DNA of 64,000 nt from assembly GCA_947311845.1 (NCBI GenBank), contig CAMZMU010000123.1, forward strand, positions 12,473,652 to 12,537,651. The letters are read 5' to 3'. Both the position numbers and the translations under genes were made by a program. Source of the DNA: Poa pratensis. Its lineage: Eukaryota > Streptophyta > Magnoliopsida > Poales > Poaceae. Every line of letters begins with the position of its first letter. Position 1 is the first letter of the stretch. This document shows, piece after piece, positions 22,826-35,205 of the stretch. The notes under the pieces were generated by a model. The model searched no databases, was not told the origin of the DNA, and was given only the letters and a program-made list of their open reading frames with translations.

Positions 22826-23560
22826 TGCAAGATTGAGACTCCATGTGTTTGCTACTGGTAGCTGTGCCTCACAGCTGCTTGGGCATGATCCTTGGGGCCC
22901 GAGAGGCGCGAGTCCAGCTGTGGGTTCAAGAAGACCAGGAAACGGGTAAGCACCTGATCCTTGCCCATTTCTGCCCTATTTGGTTGGTGGAAAGGATCTT
23001 ACTGTTTTCCTCTTCGTTCGGTGTAATGCTGCAGTGTGCTCCAAACTTTAAACAACGTATTTTGTGTGCAGCCACATGCTGCTGCATTGATTCAGATGCA
23101 AAATGGAGGAATTCAGTTTACTGACCTTATAACCATTTCAGGGTATTTGCTATAGCGATATGCCTGTAGCTGGGATTTATGATGCAGCAGCTCTGCACTT
23201 GGACCTGGATATGCTGGAATCCGTCAGCTGCAAGTGCATAAGTTTTGATTGCTTCGGAGCTGATCGGACAAGGCAATGCTTTTGCTAAAAAGAAAGCGAA
23301 GGCGACGTTCCCAGCCAGCATGTTGCGTGGTATCAATTCGCCGGGTCCAGTACTCTCAAATCACCGTGGAGAAGAATCGTGGCTGTTTGTAAGTCCATTC
23401 TTGTAGATAGTGATGGCAGCTAACATTTAGACCTAGTAGCCCCATCCGGTGTATATCCATCCCGTGTTACCCCCTGTACATACCTATAGAGTTAGATGAG
23501 TTAACATTGCGCCTGTCGTTCCTTGTGCAGCTTGGAAATGCCGTTTTAGTAAGCTGCAGT
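22826..23560 (+). other. DEK1: DEK1 3' untranslated region
   Basis: This is sequence downstream of the DEK1 stop, without a conserved frame. GGGTAAG at 22944 followed by GTGCAG before 23071 could be an intron in the untranslated region. The polyadenylation site is not defined. Confidence 0.4.
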
Positions 23561-24443
23561 TTTGCTGATCTAAAACCTGAGGTAGTAGTTGGCCATAGTT
23601 GTTTTCATTGATTGCCCTGTATGTAATCAGAATCTGATCTCATTGAAAGGAAGCGATTTTTTTGGTATATGCTGTGCAGCTGCCAATGTTGGTTGTTCTG
23701 AAATATGGAGCTCGTCTATCAGGCATTGTGGTAAGGACGGGGTGTGTACTGATGTTGCAATGGTAGAGCTGTTAAAGAGTAGGGGAAGTTGTCTAAGAAT
23801 AGGGGAAGTGTCCAAGGTCTGGCGTGGTTCACGGGGAGGTCTGGCAGCCAAAAACAAAGACGAAGTGCGCTGGGCGGAGTTCGAGCTTGGGCTGTTGCTT
23901 CGTTCCCGCAACGAATTCGCCAATCCTGCTAGCAAATTGGGTCACTAGGATTTTTTTTGGTAACACAGGTTATGGCTGCAGGAGACTATTTTTTTTCTCC
24001 CAAAAAAAAAAAACTGTTTTTGAGTGCCCCAAGCCAATGATCTGGCGCCGCTGCAGTGGGTGTTTCTGGGCACCTGAGTGACCATAGCATGAGGGGCTGC
24101 TGCCTGCTGCGTACTATAGGTACGTGCACGTGCAGGCAACGGTTTTGAGCTCACGTGGTTGTAGCGGTTTCTTGGTAGCAGCTGCGCCACTTTTGCTTGG
24201 CACTGACGGACGGTCGATCCAGGGCAGCCGGCCGTCGCTAGGTACTCGGATTCTGATCCGTTGAGTATCTATCTGGGTGGCCGTATCGGTACAAGCTGGA
24301 CATCTTAATTGTTAGTCCCCTTAGGCATTGTTCCGTGCTAGTATATTTTAGTATGAGATTGGTGAGTATTATCCCGGTTAAATCCGAGTCCTCACATGTT
24401 CCAAAAATTATGTTTGATTCTAGTGTATTTGACATGTTATATT
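23561..24443. other. Spacer between DEK1 and the Copia element
   Basis: Short open frames occur on both strands without recognisable domains. I see no gene, and no repeat with clear ends. Confidence 0.4.
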
Positions 24444-27418
24444 TGTTAGCGATATAATATGGATCGGATACGATACGGTGTAGTACACTAATTGTATCTG
24501 ACTCCAACTCATGTACCGACTCCAACTCATGTACCGTCACATTGCGGGATTTTCCCAACTCATATAAACATGCAACCGATGCCCTGGAGGGGCTATCGTT
24601 CCGCCTACACATCAACGTTTACATGGTTTCAGAGCCAAGAGGTCTCGAGTTCGAGACCCCGCTCACGCAGATTAAAAAAGTAAAACAAAAAAAATCCTGC
24701 GGCCTGCACCGATTCCACGTTAAAAACTAAAATAACCTAGACGTGAGGGGAAGTGTTGAATATAAATATATTTCATAGCCCTTTACATCAGTTCGGACTT
24801 TTGGTCTAGATGGCTAGTGCTGTAATTCTATATGGTATCAGAGATTATCATTCATTTATCGTTCAACAAGTTCTTAGGAAAATTAATCTTTCGTATCTTC
24901 CAGACATAAATCCTTATATTTGTGATCCTTGTCAACAAGCTAAGAGTCATCAGTTACCCTATCCTGTGCTACTAGTGTGTCTAGTGTTCCTTTGGAACAA
25001 ATCTTTCTGATGTATGGGGTCCTGCTCCCGCTTCTGTTGGCAATCATCTCTACTATGTAACCTTTATTAATGATTATAGCAAATTCACTTGGATATATTT
25101 GCTTAAGAAACGATCTGATGTTTATCCAGTCTTTCTCAATTTCCAACAACTTGTTGAACGCAAATTTGGTCGCAAAATTATCACTATGCAAACTGATTGG
25201 GTTGTGAATATGGAAAACTTAACACTTTCTTTCAAAAGCTTGGCATCACTCATCATGTATCTTGTCCACATGCTCATCAACAATATGGTTCTGCAGAACG
25301 AAAACACCGTCACATTGTTGAAGTTGGCCTTGACTTGCTTGCTTATGCCTCTATGCCTTTAAATTTTTGGGACGAAGCTTTTCTCACAGCCACCTTCCTC
25401 ATAAACCTGCTTCCTTCCAAGGTGTTAAAACTTGCATCCCCTACAGAAAAACTCCTTCAAGTCAAACCCAATTATGAAGCTCTTCGTGTTTTTGGTTGTG
25501 CTTGTTGGCCTAATCTTCGTACGTATAACAAACGCAAGTTGTCTTTTCGCTTAACACGGTGTGTTTTTCTTGGATATAGTCCTCTTCATAAAGGAGTAAA
25601 ATGTCTCAATGTTTCCACTGGACCCGTATATATCTCTCGCGATGCTGTCTTTGATGAAGATATTTTTCCTTTTGCTGAACTTCATCCTAATGCCGGTAGA
25701 CGTCTTAGTGAAGAAATCCTTCTTCTTCCTCATGATTCTCCACATCCGGCATCTAGTATTGAGGGGTTGAATTCTAATGATCATGTGCATATTGGTCCCG
25801 AGACTGTTCTTACACAGGTTGCACCAGATGGAGATGATAATTCCAGTGATACTGCCGAGGAAATTACAGCAAACGGAGCTTCGGATCCTGAAATATCCAA
25901 TTCTGAACATATGGCCTCTGGTATGCATTCTGATGATGATTCTCTGCCAGAATCGCCCTTGGATCAAGCGAACCAGCAGCCGAGGCGATCCGCCTAGGAT
26001 CCACCATCACCACTGTCCCCGGCTAGCCCGTACCGTGCTGCCACGGATGCGGCCCCGCAAGATTCCCCGACCGGCCACAGGAGCCGTTGTCCTCCAGCCC
26101 GCTCCACATCATATTTGCAGACTTGACAAAGCGCTTTATGGATTGAAACAAGCACCAAGGGCTTGGTTTTCTCGTTTGAGCTCGAAGCTTCACGCTCTTG
26201 GTTTCACACCCTCCAAGGCCGACACATCTTTATCCATCTATCAAAAATCAGATATCACCATATTTATACTCATATATGTTGATGACATCATTGTGACAAG
26301 TTCTTCTAGAGAGGCCATTTCGGTTTTACTTGATGATTTGCGAAAGGATTTTGCTCTCAAAGATCTTGGTGATTTACATTACTTCTTGGGCATAGAAGTT
26401 TGTCAAAATTCATCTGGTCTTGTGCTCACACAAGAAAAATATGCATGGGACCTTATAGCTAAAGTTGGTTTGCGGGATTGCAAACCTGCTCCTACACCCC
26501 TCTCACTAAAAGATACACTATCCTTGACTGAAGGAGATCCACTTGGTCCTGAAGATAGTACAAATTACATAAGTATTGTTGGTGCCTTGCAATATTTGAC
26601 ACTTACTCGTCCTGACATATCTTTCTCTGTCAACAAAGTTTGTCAATTTCTTCATGCACCAACTACTGCACATTGGACAACTGCCAAGAGAATTATTCGC
26701 TATGTTCATGGAACAATCAAACTTGGTCTTACATTTCAACCATCTTCATCTACACTTCTTAGTGCCTTTTCGCATGCTGGGCAGGTTGTCTTGATGATAG
26801 ACGCTCTACAGGTGAGTTTGCAATATTTCTTGGTCCTAACTTGATATCATGGAGTGCCGGGAAACAGGCTACTGTGTCTCGGTCAAGCACGGAAGCTGAA
26901 TATAAGGCGCTTGCAAATGCTACAGCTGAAATAATTTGGGTGGAAGCATTGCTTCGAGAACTTGAAGTTTCTCTTCGAGAACGTCCTTGTCTATGGTGTG
27001 ACAATCTTGACGCAACTTATTTATCCGCAAACCCAGTTTTTCATGCAAGGACCAAACACATTGAGACTAACTATCATTTCGTTCGAGAACGAGTTGCAAG
27101 CAAGTCCCTTGACATCAAGTTCATCTCTAGTAAAGACCAAGTGATGGATGGATTTACTAAAACATTATCTGTAAATGGTTTAGCGGAATTTAGACGTAAT
27201 CTCAACCTGTGTGCAGGCTAAGATTGGGGGGGGGGGGGGGGGGTTAGCGATATAATACGGATCAAATACGATATGGTGTAGTACACCAATTGTATCCGAC
27301 TTCAACTCATGTACCGACTCCAACTCATGTGCTGCCACATTGGGGCCTTTCCCCAACTCATATAAACATGCAACCGATGCCCTGGGGGCATCGTTCCGCC
27401 TACACATCAACGTTTACA
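24444..27418 (+). mobile_element. Internally deleted Copia LTR retrotransposon
   Basis: The LTRs are 24444-24623 and 27242-27418, about 90% alike by eye, running TG...ACA; the first base of the 3' LTR is G. The 5-bp duplication ATATT flanks both sides (24439-24443 and 27419-27423). The primer-binding site TGGTTTCAGAGCC at 24624-24636 fits initiator Met-tRNA with one change. A G18 tract (27226-27243) sits where the polypurine tract should be. At under 3 kb, the element lacks gag, protease and the N-terminal part of reverse transcriptase. Confidence 0.9.
24833..27221 (+). pseudogene. Copia pol remnant (integrase, RT, RNase H)
   Basis: The order integrase, reverse transcriptase, RNase H identifies Ty1/Copia. 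Integrase-like sequence runs 24900-25700: a CDPCQQAKSH zinc-site end, then DVWGPAP and HAHQQYGSAERKHRHIVE. Reverse transcriptase follows from about 26110 with [16 protein letters not shown] and the catalytic YVDD at 26277-26288. RNase H is at 26840-27220 ([23 protein letters not shown]). Frames change near 25010, 25190, 26000 and 26775, and a block between integrase and the YVDD region is missing. It is not functional. Confidence 0.88.
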
Positions 27419-27423
27419 ATATT

Positions 27424-28414
27424 CTCACTTTTCTCCCACAAATCCCCAAACTTTAGCGTATTTTTCTCAATAACCGATACACTAATGCAAAGGTTAGGGT
27501 CAATCCCTGTAGGGATTATCTTCACCAAGCAAAAACCCTGTTGTTTTATGTTGATCCAAATTCATATAAAGATAAAAACTAACTTCTGCCGTAGCAAAAG
27601 GAGCCCCATCGCCAGGAGGCTTGGGCCGAGCGAAGCGGAGATTTTGCCTCCATATATACCTCTTGTAAGCCACCGTTTAGGGATAAGTCGAAAGTTATGA
27701 ATCCCGACGTTTGTAACCTCACCTGATCTCATAGTGAAGATTTGCTGGCTGGCGCCCGTGGTTTTTTCTTTTCCTCCTTAAAAGGTTTTTCACGTTAAAA
27801 TTTTGTGTCCCGTTGGTTTGATCACTTTTTTATCGTTTATTTGCCAATCGTTTATAAGTACCAAAGGCCTCTGTAAGTTGCAGGACCGTATGCATGAGGC
27901 ATGAGCTTTGATTACCAGCGCAGAGATGAGCCAGGGAGGGGTACTTTTACAGCACATAAGCATCTGTTACCTATCGGTGTCAATCGTGGAACGTCGACAC
28001 ATGTGCGCGCACCCTGTTGGCTGTCCCGTGCCCTCTCCCATCCGCCGCTGCGCCTGGGCGGCGCCCTGACCGTTCGGTCCGTCTGGCGGCCGGCCGCCGT
28101 GCAACGCGCCATTAATCGCATCGCACCGGCCACTCTTCCCTCGGCCTCTCGTGCTGCTATTTACGCCGTGCCGGCAGGGCGTGTCCCCCCTTCCAGCGCT
28201 CGCTCGCGGCCCCTTTGCCAAAAGCGCGTCTACCAGACTACCACCACCTTGCCAAAGCGCCATTTGCAAACCACCTTAAAGCACGCAGCTTTGCTGCTAA
28301 AACCCCATCAAATACTCCACCCAGCCGCGCGCGCCCACGAATCACTCATTAACGTCGCGCACGCACGCACGGGCGACAGGAAGAAAGGTAGAGACCTTGC
28401 CGGCGCTGGCCATC
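27424..28414. other. Spacer and upstream region of the MIZ1-family gene
   Basis: The first 450 bases carry no recognisable feature. From about 28000 the sequence becomes GC-rich and probably holds the promoter and leader of the gene at 28415. Long open frames on both strands here look compositional. Confidence 0.4.
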
Positions 28415-29357
28415 ATGGCGAGAGCCTTTCGCGCAGCATCCCCGCTGCCGCTGCCCTCCAGCTCCAGGAGCACCACCGGCCCCGCCCTACTGAACGGTGG
28501 CGCTGGCAGCGGTAGCTTCCACTGGCTGCTCAAGAAGCGTTCGAGCAAGGCGCCGCAGCGCAGCGGCCAGGAAGAAGAGGACTGCAGGGTGGGAGAGGTA
28601 GACGAGGAGGCTGGAGCGGCCGCTCTGTCCACCGTGCCGTCGTCTTCCACGGAAGAGCAGTCCCCTTCGTCATCGTCTAGGAAGAAGCGTGCGGACGCGC
28701 TGGCGCGGCTGCGGTCGGTGTTCATGGCGGCGATCACGCATCGGCGCCGGCGCCGGCAGCTCGGGTCGTGCGTGACGGGCACCATCTTCGGGCGCCGTCG
28801 CGGGCGCGTGCACGTGGCGCTGCAGACGGACCCGCGCTCGGCGCCCGTGCTGCTGGTGGAGATGGCCGCCTACTCCACCGGCGCGCTCGTCAGGGAGATG
28901 TCCTCCGGCCTCGTGCGCCTCGCGCTCGAGTGCGAGAAGCCGCCGCTCGTCGCAGGTACGCATACCAGAATACCATTGCCACCCATGAATCCACAGATCA
29001 ATTAACCTGAAGACATCATACGTGTACGCTGGAACTATTGCAGGGGAGAAGCGGCGGGCGTTGCTGGAGGAGCCGACGTGGCGCGCCTACTGCAACGGGC
29101 TCAAGTGCGGCTACGCGGTGCGGCGGGAGTGCGGCGCCGACGAATGGCGGGTGCTGGGCGCGGTCGAGCAGGTGTCCGTCGGTGCGGGCGTGCTACCGGA
29201 CGACGGCGACGGTGGTGCCGCCGGCGAGGGCGACCTGATGTACATGCGCGCCAGGTTCGAGCGGGTGGTCGGGTCGAGGGACTCGGAGGCCTTCTACATG
29301 ATGAACCCCGACGGCAGCGGTGGGCCCGAGCTCAGCATCTACCTGCTCAGAGTCTGA
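28415..29357 (+). CDS. MIZU-KUSSEI 1 family protein (DUF617)
   Basis: Two exons, 28415-28955 and 29044-29357, encode about 284 residues, joined by an 88-base GT-AG intron (phase 1). The N-terminal third is Ser-rich and low in complexity. The conserved DUF617 domain starts near [20 protein letters not shown], continues through [25 protein letters not shown] before the intron, and ends with [20 protein letters not shown] and the terminal [19 protein letters not shown]. Arabidopsis MIZ1 is needed for root hydrotropism; most paralogues have no known role, so function is inferred at family level only. The ATG at 28415 is used because the frame upstream of it opens only at a TTG. Confidence 0.9.
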
Positions 29358-29811
29358 CGACGATCGACCGGGCCGTGTTAATTTGGACTTTGTACAAGTC
29401 CGCGTGCACGCAGTATTTGGGTTTGTGTTTTTTTCTTTCTCTCTATTGAGTTGCATGCAATTTGGTGCAATCGCTAAAAAAAAGTAATTTGGTTGCTTGG
29501 CCGTGTACAGTACTAGTATCACTGATCACTCATGTACTTTCTGTTTGCGATGATGATTACTCATGTACTACTATTAGTGATTAACTAATAACTTGTTGAA
29601 TGCTCGTGTGTTGTTACACTCTTAAATTCTTTTCTCAATGTGCTTCCTAATCACTCCACTCCAACAACGTCTCTATTGTACTAAAAAACATGGCATTTAC
29701 CGCCGCACGCTTGGTGTTTTCTTCAACTCTGGCAAATCACATGGTGGTTCCAATTGCCTATGGCTTCGGAATTGCTACGAGAAGAAAGACATGAGGGAGA
29801 ACTTGACTGTG
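29358..29811. other. 3' flank of the MIZ1-family gene
   Basis: AT-rich sequence without a recognised feature. It probably includes the 3' untranslated region. Confidence 0.4.
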
Positions 29812-30096
29812 ACAAGATGGTTAGGAGGGTGGTTGTACCGCCAGCCCACCAGAGTTCAAACCCCAGGTTTGACGCTGGTGTTTCTCATTTAAGGCGGAAT
29901 ATTCTTCAGTGGGAGGCGACGTTCCCGTCGACAGCGAGGCGCCCGTGGTGACTTCGTCAATCTCAAGACCCAATCCGCCGGCTCAGTATTTCGGAGGTGC
30001 TCATAGGGGTAGGGTGTGCGTGTGTGTGTTCATAGGGGTGAGTGTATGCGCGTGTTTGTGAGCGTCTGCGTTGTATTGTGTTTAGCAAAAAAAAAA
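29812..30096 (+). mobile_element. tRNA-derived SINE, family 1
   Basis: It shows the B box AGAGTTCAAACCCC, then GGCGCCCGTGGTGACTTCGTC, GGAGGTGCTCATAGGGGTAG, a GTGTGCGTGTGTGTG stretch and an A10 tail. It is very similar to 33784-34072 and a relative of the minus-strand copy at 8050-8353. No clear target duplication was found. Confidence 0.7.
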
Positions 30097-30229
30097 GACA
30101 CGAGGATACAACCCAATAGACATTGTTCAAAATATTTGTTATGTGCTTTCTCAGACATTGTGATCTTCTTCCACTCCTTCGTTAACCACTGCATAAGAAA
30201 GACATTGGACGATACAACCCAGTAGAAGG

Positions 30230-30760
30230 AAACACCTTCACTCGGCATCGACGAGAGACACTCGACGGATATTGTCGACACCATGGAACCCTTATGAGGG
30301 TAGAAAGAGCCCGACAGGTTTAGAGCGGCTAGCACAAGGACTTAGAGCACGCTGAAGATCAGAACAACTCATCAGTTTGAAGTATAAGACAAGTCAAGAA
30401 TATTTGCTCCGGAATATTCAGATACCATACGTCCATACCGACTCAAATGAGATCTACATGTATCTTTTCATATGTAACAAACTCGGCGCCCTGTAACCCT
30501 ACATCCTCGTCCGTATATATAAGAGGCGAAGGGACATGTCGAGTCATATATATAGCTCATAAAACATCATCATCTAACACCACCGAAGTGCTCTCGAGAC
30601 CCCCTCTCGACATCGCACTTGAGTATAATCAATAGATTCAACCAAAAACAAGAGTATGGTATTTACCGGACGACTATTTTCAAGGTCCGAACATGTATAA
30701 ATCCGTGTACAAGTGTTACCATAGGGATCTTCCGAGCTCACCCCTCCACCCCTTATTCTC
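30230..30760 (+). repeat. Degenerate Gypsy-type LTR fragment
   Basis: The sequence CCCTGTAACCCTACATCCTCG, then a TATATATAAGAGG box, then AATAGATTCAACCAAAAACA, AGTATGGTATTTACCGGACG and CGAACATGTATAAATCCGTG follows the order seen in Ty3/Gypsy LTRs of grasses (TATA, transcript start, U5). No partner LTR or target duplication is visible. Confidence 0.4.
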
Positions 30761-33700
30761 TTCTGTCGGTAAAACAAATTCCGTGTAAAATAATAATAAT
30801 AATACATATTTATCTAGTGTGGTGCTACTACTAGTGTCATCGTCTAAACAATACATAGAAATGCCCCTGCAATTCTCCTTTGGTGGAACTGGAGTATTTA
30901 TTAACTATCTGGGTAGGTGACTCTAGCCTCTACTCTATGCATGCACACTTCAAATTTTGCACTTAAACAGATTGCACACGCACACACTGTGCAAGTACGG
31001 TTTTGAAGTTGTTAACGATGCAAATCAGTTGGTAGGATGCATCGTTATCTACCATCTTCTTGCGACCGCAGCTTTTGGGAAGTTTATTCCCTGAAAGATT
31101 GCTGAAGATAAATTATGAAGATCTCGATGCACTAAAGAACCTAACGACATGTATGGGACCTTTAATCAGTAGATTCCCATTCGTGAAATCATGATTAACA
31201 TGTACATAATATTTTTCATATTTTATCTCATACTTCACCAGCAAGGAGTGCTTAATCTGTCACTATCTGAAAAAATATTGGCGGGTCGCAAAGTCATCTA
31301 CCTGAAGTTTAACATCAACCTATCTTGTTTTACAGGCCGTTTGCTCAGTTTATTATAGAACGGGCGACATCTCTTTCTCAGTTGATATCGATAGACACCC
31401 AATAAAAAAAATCATCATTTTGTACCTGCTCAAACCTCAATATATATTGGATAGTTAACTCTGGTTGAATCGATATTGACAGACATCCAATTGGTATCTC
31501 CTCTGCATTTTGGACATGCAAAAATATCAATAATAACTATTTGGTTCATAACATTGACTTAAAATACTCATTAACCAGTTGTCTGAGAAATATCAAATCG
31601 ACATAAATAACTGATTTACGTTTCTCTAAAGAACTAGAAGACAAAGCTTGCTTTGAGCCTTTTTTCCACGTAAAGATAGACACAGCTGAAAGACTGAAAG
31701 TGACCTCAACATTTTCATATTCGCAAGTAAGAAACCCACTAGTTATTCATCATTAGCCATTAGGGCTTAAGAATGGAGCCGTGGATCATTTCCCCTTATT
31801 CTTTAGCACTTTCACGCTTAGAAAAGAGGCAGTTGGCCAGGTTTAGCTGGGGAGCAGCAGGGCATTTGGATGGCATAAGCTAACGACGATAGGCACGCTA
31901 AGGTTGTTGGTTGGGCCATAGGGTATTAAAAAGCTGGTAATCGAAAGCCCAAACTGGCCAGGCGCCAACCAACGGCCAAGATTTTCTGTGCTCACTCGAT
32001 AGCATCATTGTCCCGCTTAAAGCTGTTGCTAACTCGCTGGCTGTCTGGTTTGACAAAACATCGCCGATACTTCAGGACTGATAAAGCAATACAGGTGCGG
32101 CCAATCACTCCAGTGTCAAGAATTCTAATCACGAACGATGCTATATAGAAAGTGAAATTTTCCTTCTTCTCCCTCTGCTCCTCTTATCAAGGTGTTCTCC
32201 GTTCGCCCCGGTTCCACCCAAGGCTCCGCTCTCCTCCTCCTCCTCCACCTCCTCCCTAGCTCGTCTGGACCGAGATGAGGGCGAGAGGGGCTCGGACTCA
32301 CCCCCTCTTTAAATTCTCCGTTTGCTTCGTTTCGTGTGGTTGTTTGTAGAAATTTAAAAGGACACATATATTCTCAAGGGTTTTGAAGTCGATAATAAAT
32401 GGTTACTTACCTAATTATGATTAAAAGGATTAAAATAGGTTTTTAGTCTCCTGGAATGAAAATTACGACAAGAGGAGACCCCGATAGAAAAAAAAACAAA
32501 ATGTTGCAAAAAAGTTTAAATTATGCATCTTTTACTTTGAATCGTAGAACACTCGTACTATTAAGAGGGGCTAATGCTTTCGATACACAATTTTTGTATA
32601 CCATTGCGTACACAAAAGATCCCACCTAGTAAAAAACTCCAATGTTCAATGTGACATCCCATGAATTGCCCTTTATCCTCACCCAGACCTGGTCAGGATA
32701 TGCGGATAGGAGTCCGGACAGGTCCAGGAGCTTTCTTGACTAGCTCAGAATCTCTCCCAGACCAGGTTCAAGTGTGCGGACGGTCTGACCGTCTAGGCAC
32801 CTGTATATATGGTCCGAGCGCCTCACTGCTAGGATAATGAGCACATTTTCCGCCGACCCATGCAAAGCCCCCTTCTCCCCTAAGTGACCAAAATATTACA
32901 TATACACACAATCTCCCTCATATGCCATTGTTGACTTTGAGTTCTTCCATTTTCCCAATCAATCTTGCAAATCTTCGAGGAAAATAAATAGGAGATATAG
33001 TACTACAGTTCCCACAAGCAAAAGTTAATTCTCCCTCGATTTCATTGTGTTTCTTGTTACTCCTTGGTTTGTTGGGAAACCCTAGGCATCAGGCACTGAG
33101 GAGCTTCTCAGTTGTGGATATTCGTCAAAAAATTGTCAAGGTTAGAGGTTTCCTCAAGTGTCAAGCTTAAAATGAGAGCACTATAGTTGGTGCACTGGAA
33201 CCAAATGTCCATCTTTGATTATTGTAAAAAAAATGTTTAGTGCACTGCAACCAAATTGTTTCTCTCACTTTGTTCTTCTTCTTATCTTCGTCAACTGATG
33301 AAGACGATGTCTCCCAGAATCTGATGATGAAGCTTTAGATTTTGATTTCCGCTCTTGATGGGCGTAGGCATGTTTCTTGTGTGAGTACTTCTTGAGGTTT
33401 CTCAGACATGGGCGTAAGCTCTCTATTTTTCTGTCCTTGTCCATCTTCTTCATTTTCTTGTGGCAAACGTCATAAATTTCAAAGGAGGTATTTTCGTGCC
33501 TGGGGTAGCGAGGCGTGCTGGTGGGGAGAGAACATCACCTACTTCCATAGGAGGATTGATTTATAAGATAATGGCAAAGGATAATGGAGAAGGAGGGCGG
33601 TGGTAGGTACATGGTTTATAAGTTTGTTGCAACATGTACAGATAATTGCGAACATTTAATAAACTTTTTTACCCTTTTAAATTGCTCCAACGATCTTAAG

Positions 33701-33783
33701 TTGCAAACACAATGATTTCACTTAGAAAAGTTTACATTTATTACTTCTTTGTAAGTCATTCTACTAGTACATTTATTACTCCT
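30761..33783. other. Intergenic AT-rich region
   Basis: There is no gene. It holds one arm of a diverged duplication (31230-32120) and a short (CTC)n tract near 32220. A TATA-like CTATATAGAAAG at 32140 has no convincing frame behind it. Confidence 0.4.
31230..32120 (+). repeat. Diverged duplicated segment, copy A
   Basis: It shares ordered blocks with 36640-37655: CACCAGCAAGG...CTTAATCT, ATATTGG..., AAACCCACTA...CATCATTAGCCATTA, TTGGTTGGGCCAT, ACTGGCCA.GCGCCAACCAACGGCC and TGACAAAAC.TCG. No open frame is conserved between the copies, so it is probably an old repeat or a duplicated non-coding region. Confidence 0.55.
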
Positions 33784-34072
33784 AACAAGATGGTTAGGAG
33801 GGTGGTTGTACCCCCAGCCCACCAGAGTTCAAACCCCAGGTTTGACGCTGGTGTTTCTCATTTAAGGCGGAATATTCTTCAGTGGGAGGCGATGTTCCCG
33901 TCGACAGCGAGGCGCCCGTGGTGACTTCGTCAATCTCAAGACCCAATCCGCCGGCTCAGTCTCTCGAAGGTGCTCACAGGGGTAGGGTGTGCGTGTGTGC
34001 GTTCATAGGGGTGAGTGTATGCGCGTGTATGTGAGCGTCTGCGTTGTACTGTGTTTAGCAAAGAAAAAAAAA
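33784..34072 (+). mobile_element. tRNA-derived SINE, family 1
   Basis: Nearly identical to the copy at 29812-30096 from the AACAAGATGGTTAGG start to the GTTTAGCAAAG A-rich tail. The B box AGAGTTCAAACCCC is intact. Confidence 0.7.
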
Positions 34073-34358
34073 CTCAGCCCGGAGCATAGTGATCAGGTGC
34101 TCTCTATATCCGACAGCCAGCAGGGTATGCGCAGCTACCCACCATGGTAGAAAATCCGCGTCGATTTATATATTATCAGAAGAAAATAATATTCTAACTA
34201 TTTACAATGATTGTATTATATTTATTCTAATTTAAATTAAAAATATTTAAAAAATATTATTTCTAAAACATGAAATGCTCAATTCTAGCAAAAAGTGAAT
34301 CCTCGATCTAACCCGCATACACATCAATCTGTAAACAAATTACACCCTTGACAAAGAG

Positions 34359-35205
34359 ATACTACACGAAATGGTATGTATTACCTAGAGTTCGCCGTAG
34401 ATCTCGGATCAGGCAAACAACAAACACTGTCGACTCGCTCGCGCTCAAAGGAGGCGCGAGAAAGGAGGAACGTGGCCTCCAGATCAGAATCCCTTTCCTC
34501 CGAGGAGGACGAGATCTGGGCAACGGGGAACCTCCGAACGCGCCAGATGTACTCGCGATCGTTGACGGATGACGAGATCGAGTCGACAAGGGAATTTCGA
34601 CGGCGCCACATGACCGCGCTAGTGAAGGAGTCCCGACGGGATGATCTGCGGCCGGCGTCGGGAGGTGGTGGCGGCCTCGGTTTGGGTTGTGGCCGGCAAT
34701 GCGGTTGGTGGAGGAAGATGCGATTTACAGGCTGCCGCCGGTGACGGAGGGGTTCGACATTGGGATGAGCTGCGGCCGACGTCGAGAGGTTGGTGGAGGA
34801 GGATGCGATTTCCCGGCTGCCGCCGGTGAAGGATGGTTCGACATTGCAAACCACATGAGCAAGTGAAGTGTGTGGAGAGAGTGTGCGGCTAGGGTTGGGA
34901 CTTGGGTGAGGCTGCGAGTGTGTGTGAGACGGGAGTGGGGGTCTTATAGACGCGCCACCTTGTGGGTTTACTGGGCTTTCACCTTGGCAACAGACATCCG
35001 TGAAGCTCCGTTTACGATGAGCACAATTTCAGAAACGGAGGTAGTTTCGGGACCGTTGGAGATATATTAGCAACGGAGAAATATGTGCAACCGTTGACGA
35101 TGTGTCGCTAATCACGCGAGGCTATCCCTCGCGGAGATCTTTTTCTGTCACCTAACTCGTGTCGTTTCCATAGAGGGGTGTTTGATGTGTCGTTCTATAC
35201 TAGTG
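34359..35205. mobile_element. Possible non-autonomous CACTA element
   Basis: The right end reads ...GTTCTATACTAGTG, the inverse of CACTAGTATAGAAC. The left end near 34359 reads TACTACACGAAA, close to the CACTACAAGAAA termini common in plants but with the first base changed. The interior has open frames of biased composition without domains. No 3-bp target duplication could be matched, so the call is weak. Confidence 0.3.
34703..34848 (+). repeat. 85-bp tandem repeat
   Basis: GGTTGGTGGAGGA(A/G)GATGCG begins at 34703 and again at 34788. The second unit is partial, with several substitutions. Confidence 0.65.

Noticed and set aside
27901..28515. 204-codon open frame on the plus strand upstream of and overlapping the MIZ1-family start
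   Set aside because: GC-rich promoter and leader composition. It runs out of frame over the true MIZ1-family coding sequence and has no domain.
34381..34854. 157-codon open frame on the minus strand
   Set aside because: Low-complexity Ser/Arg/Pro composition across a tandem repeat; no family recognised.
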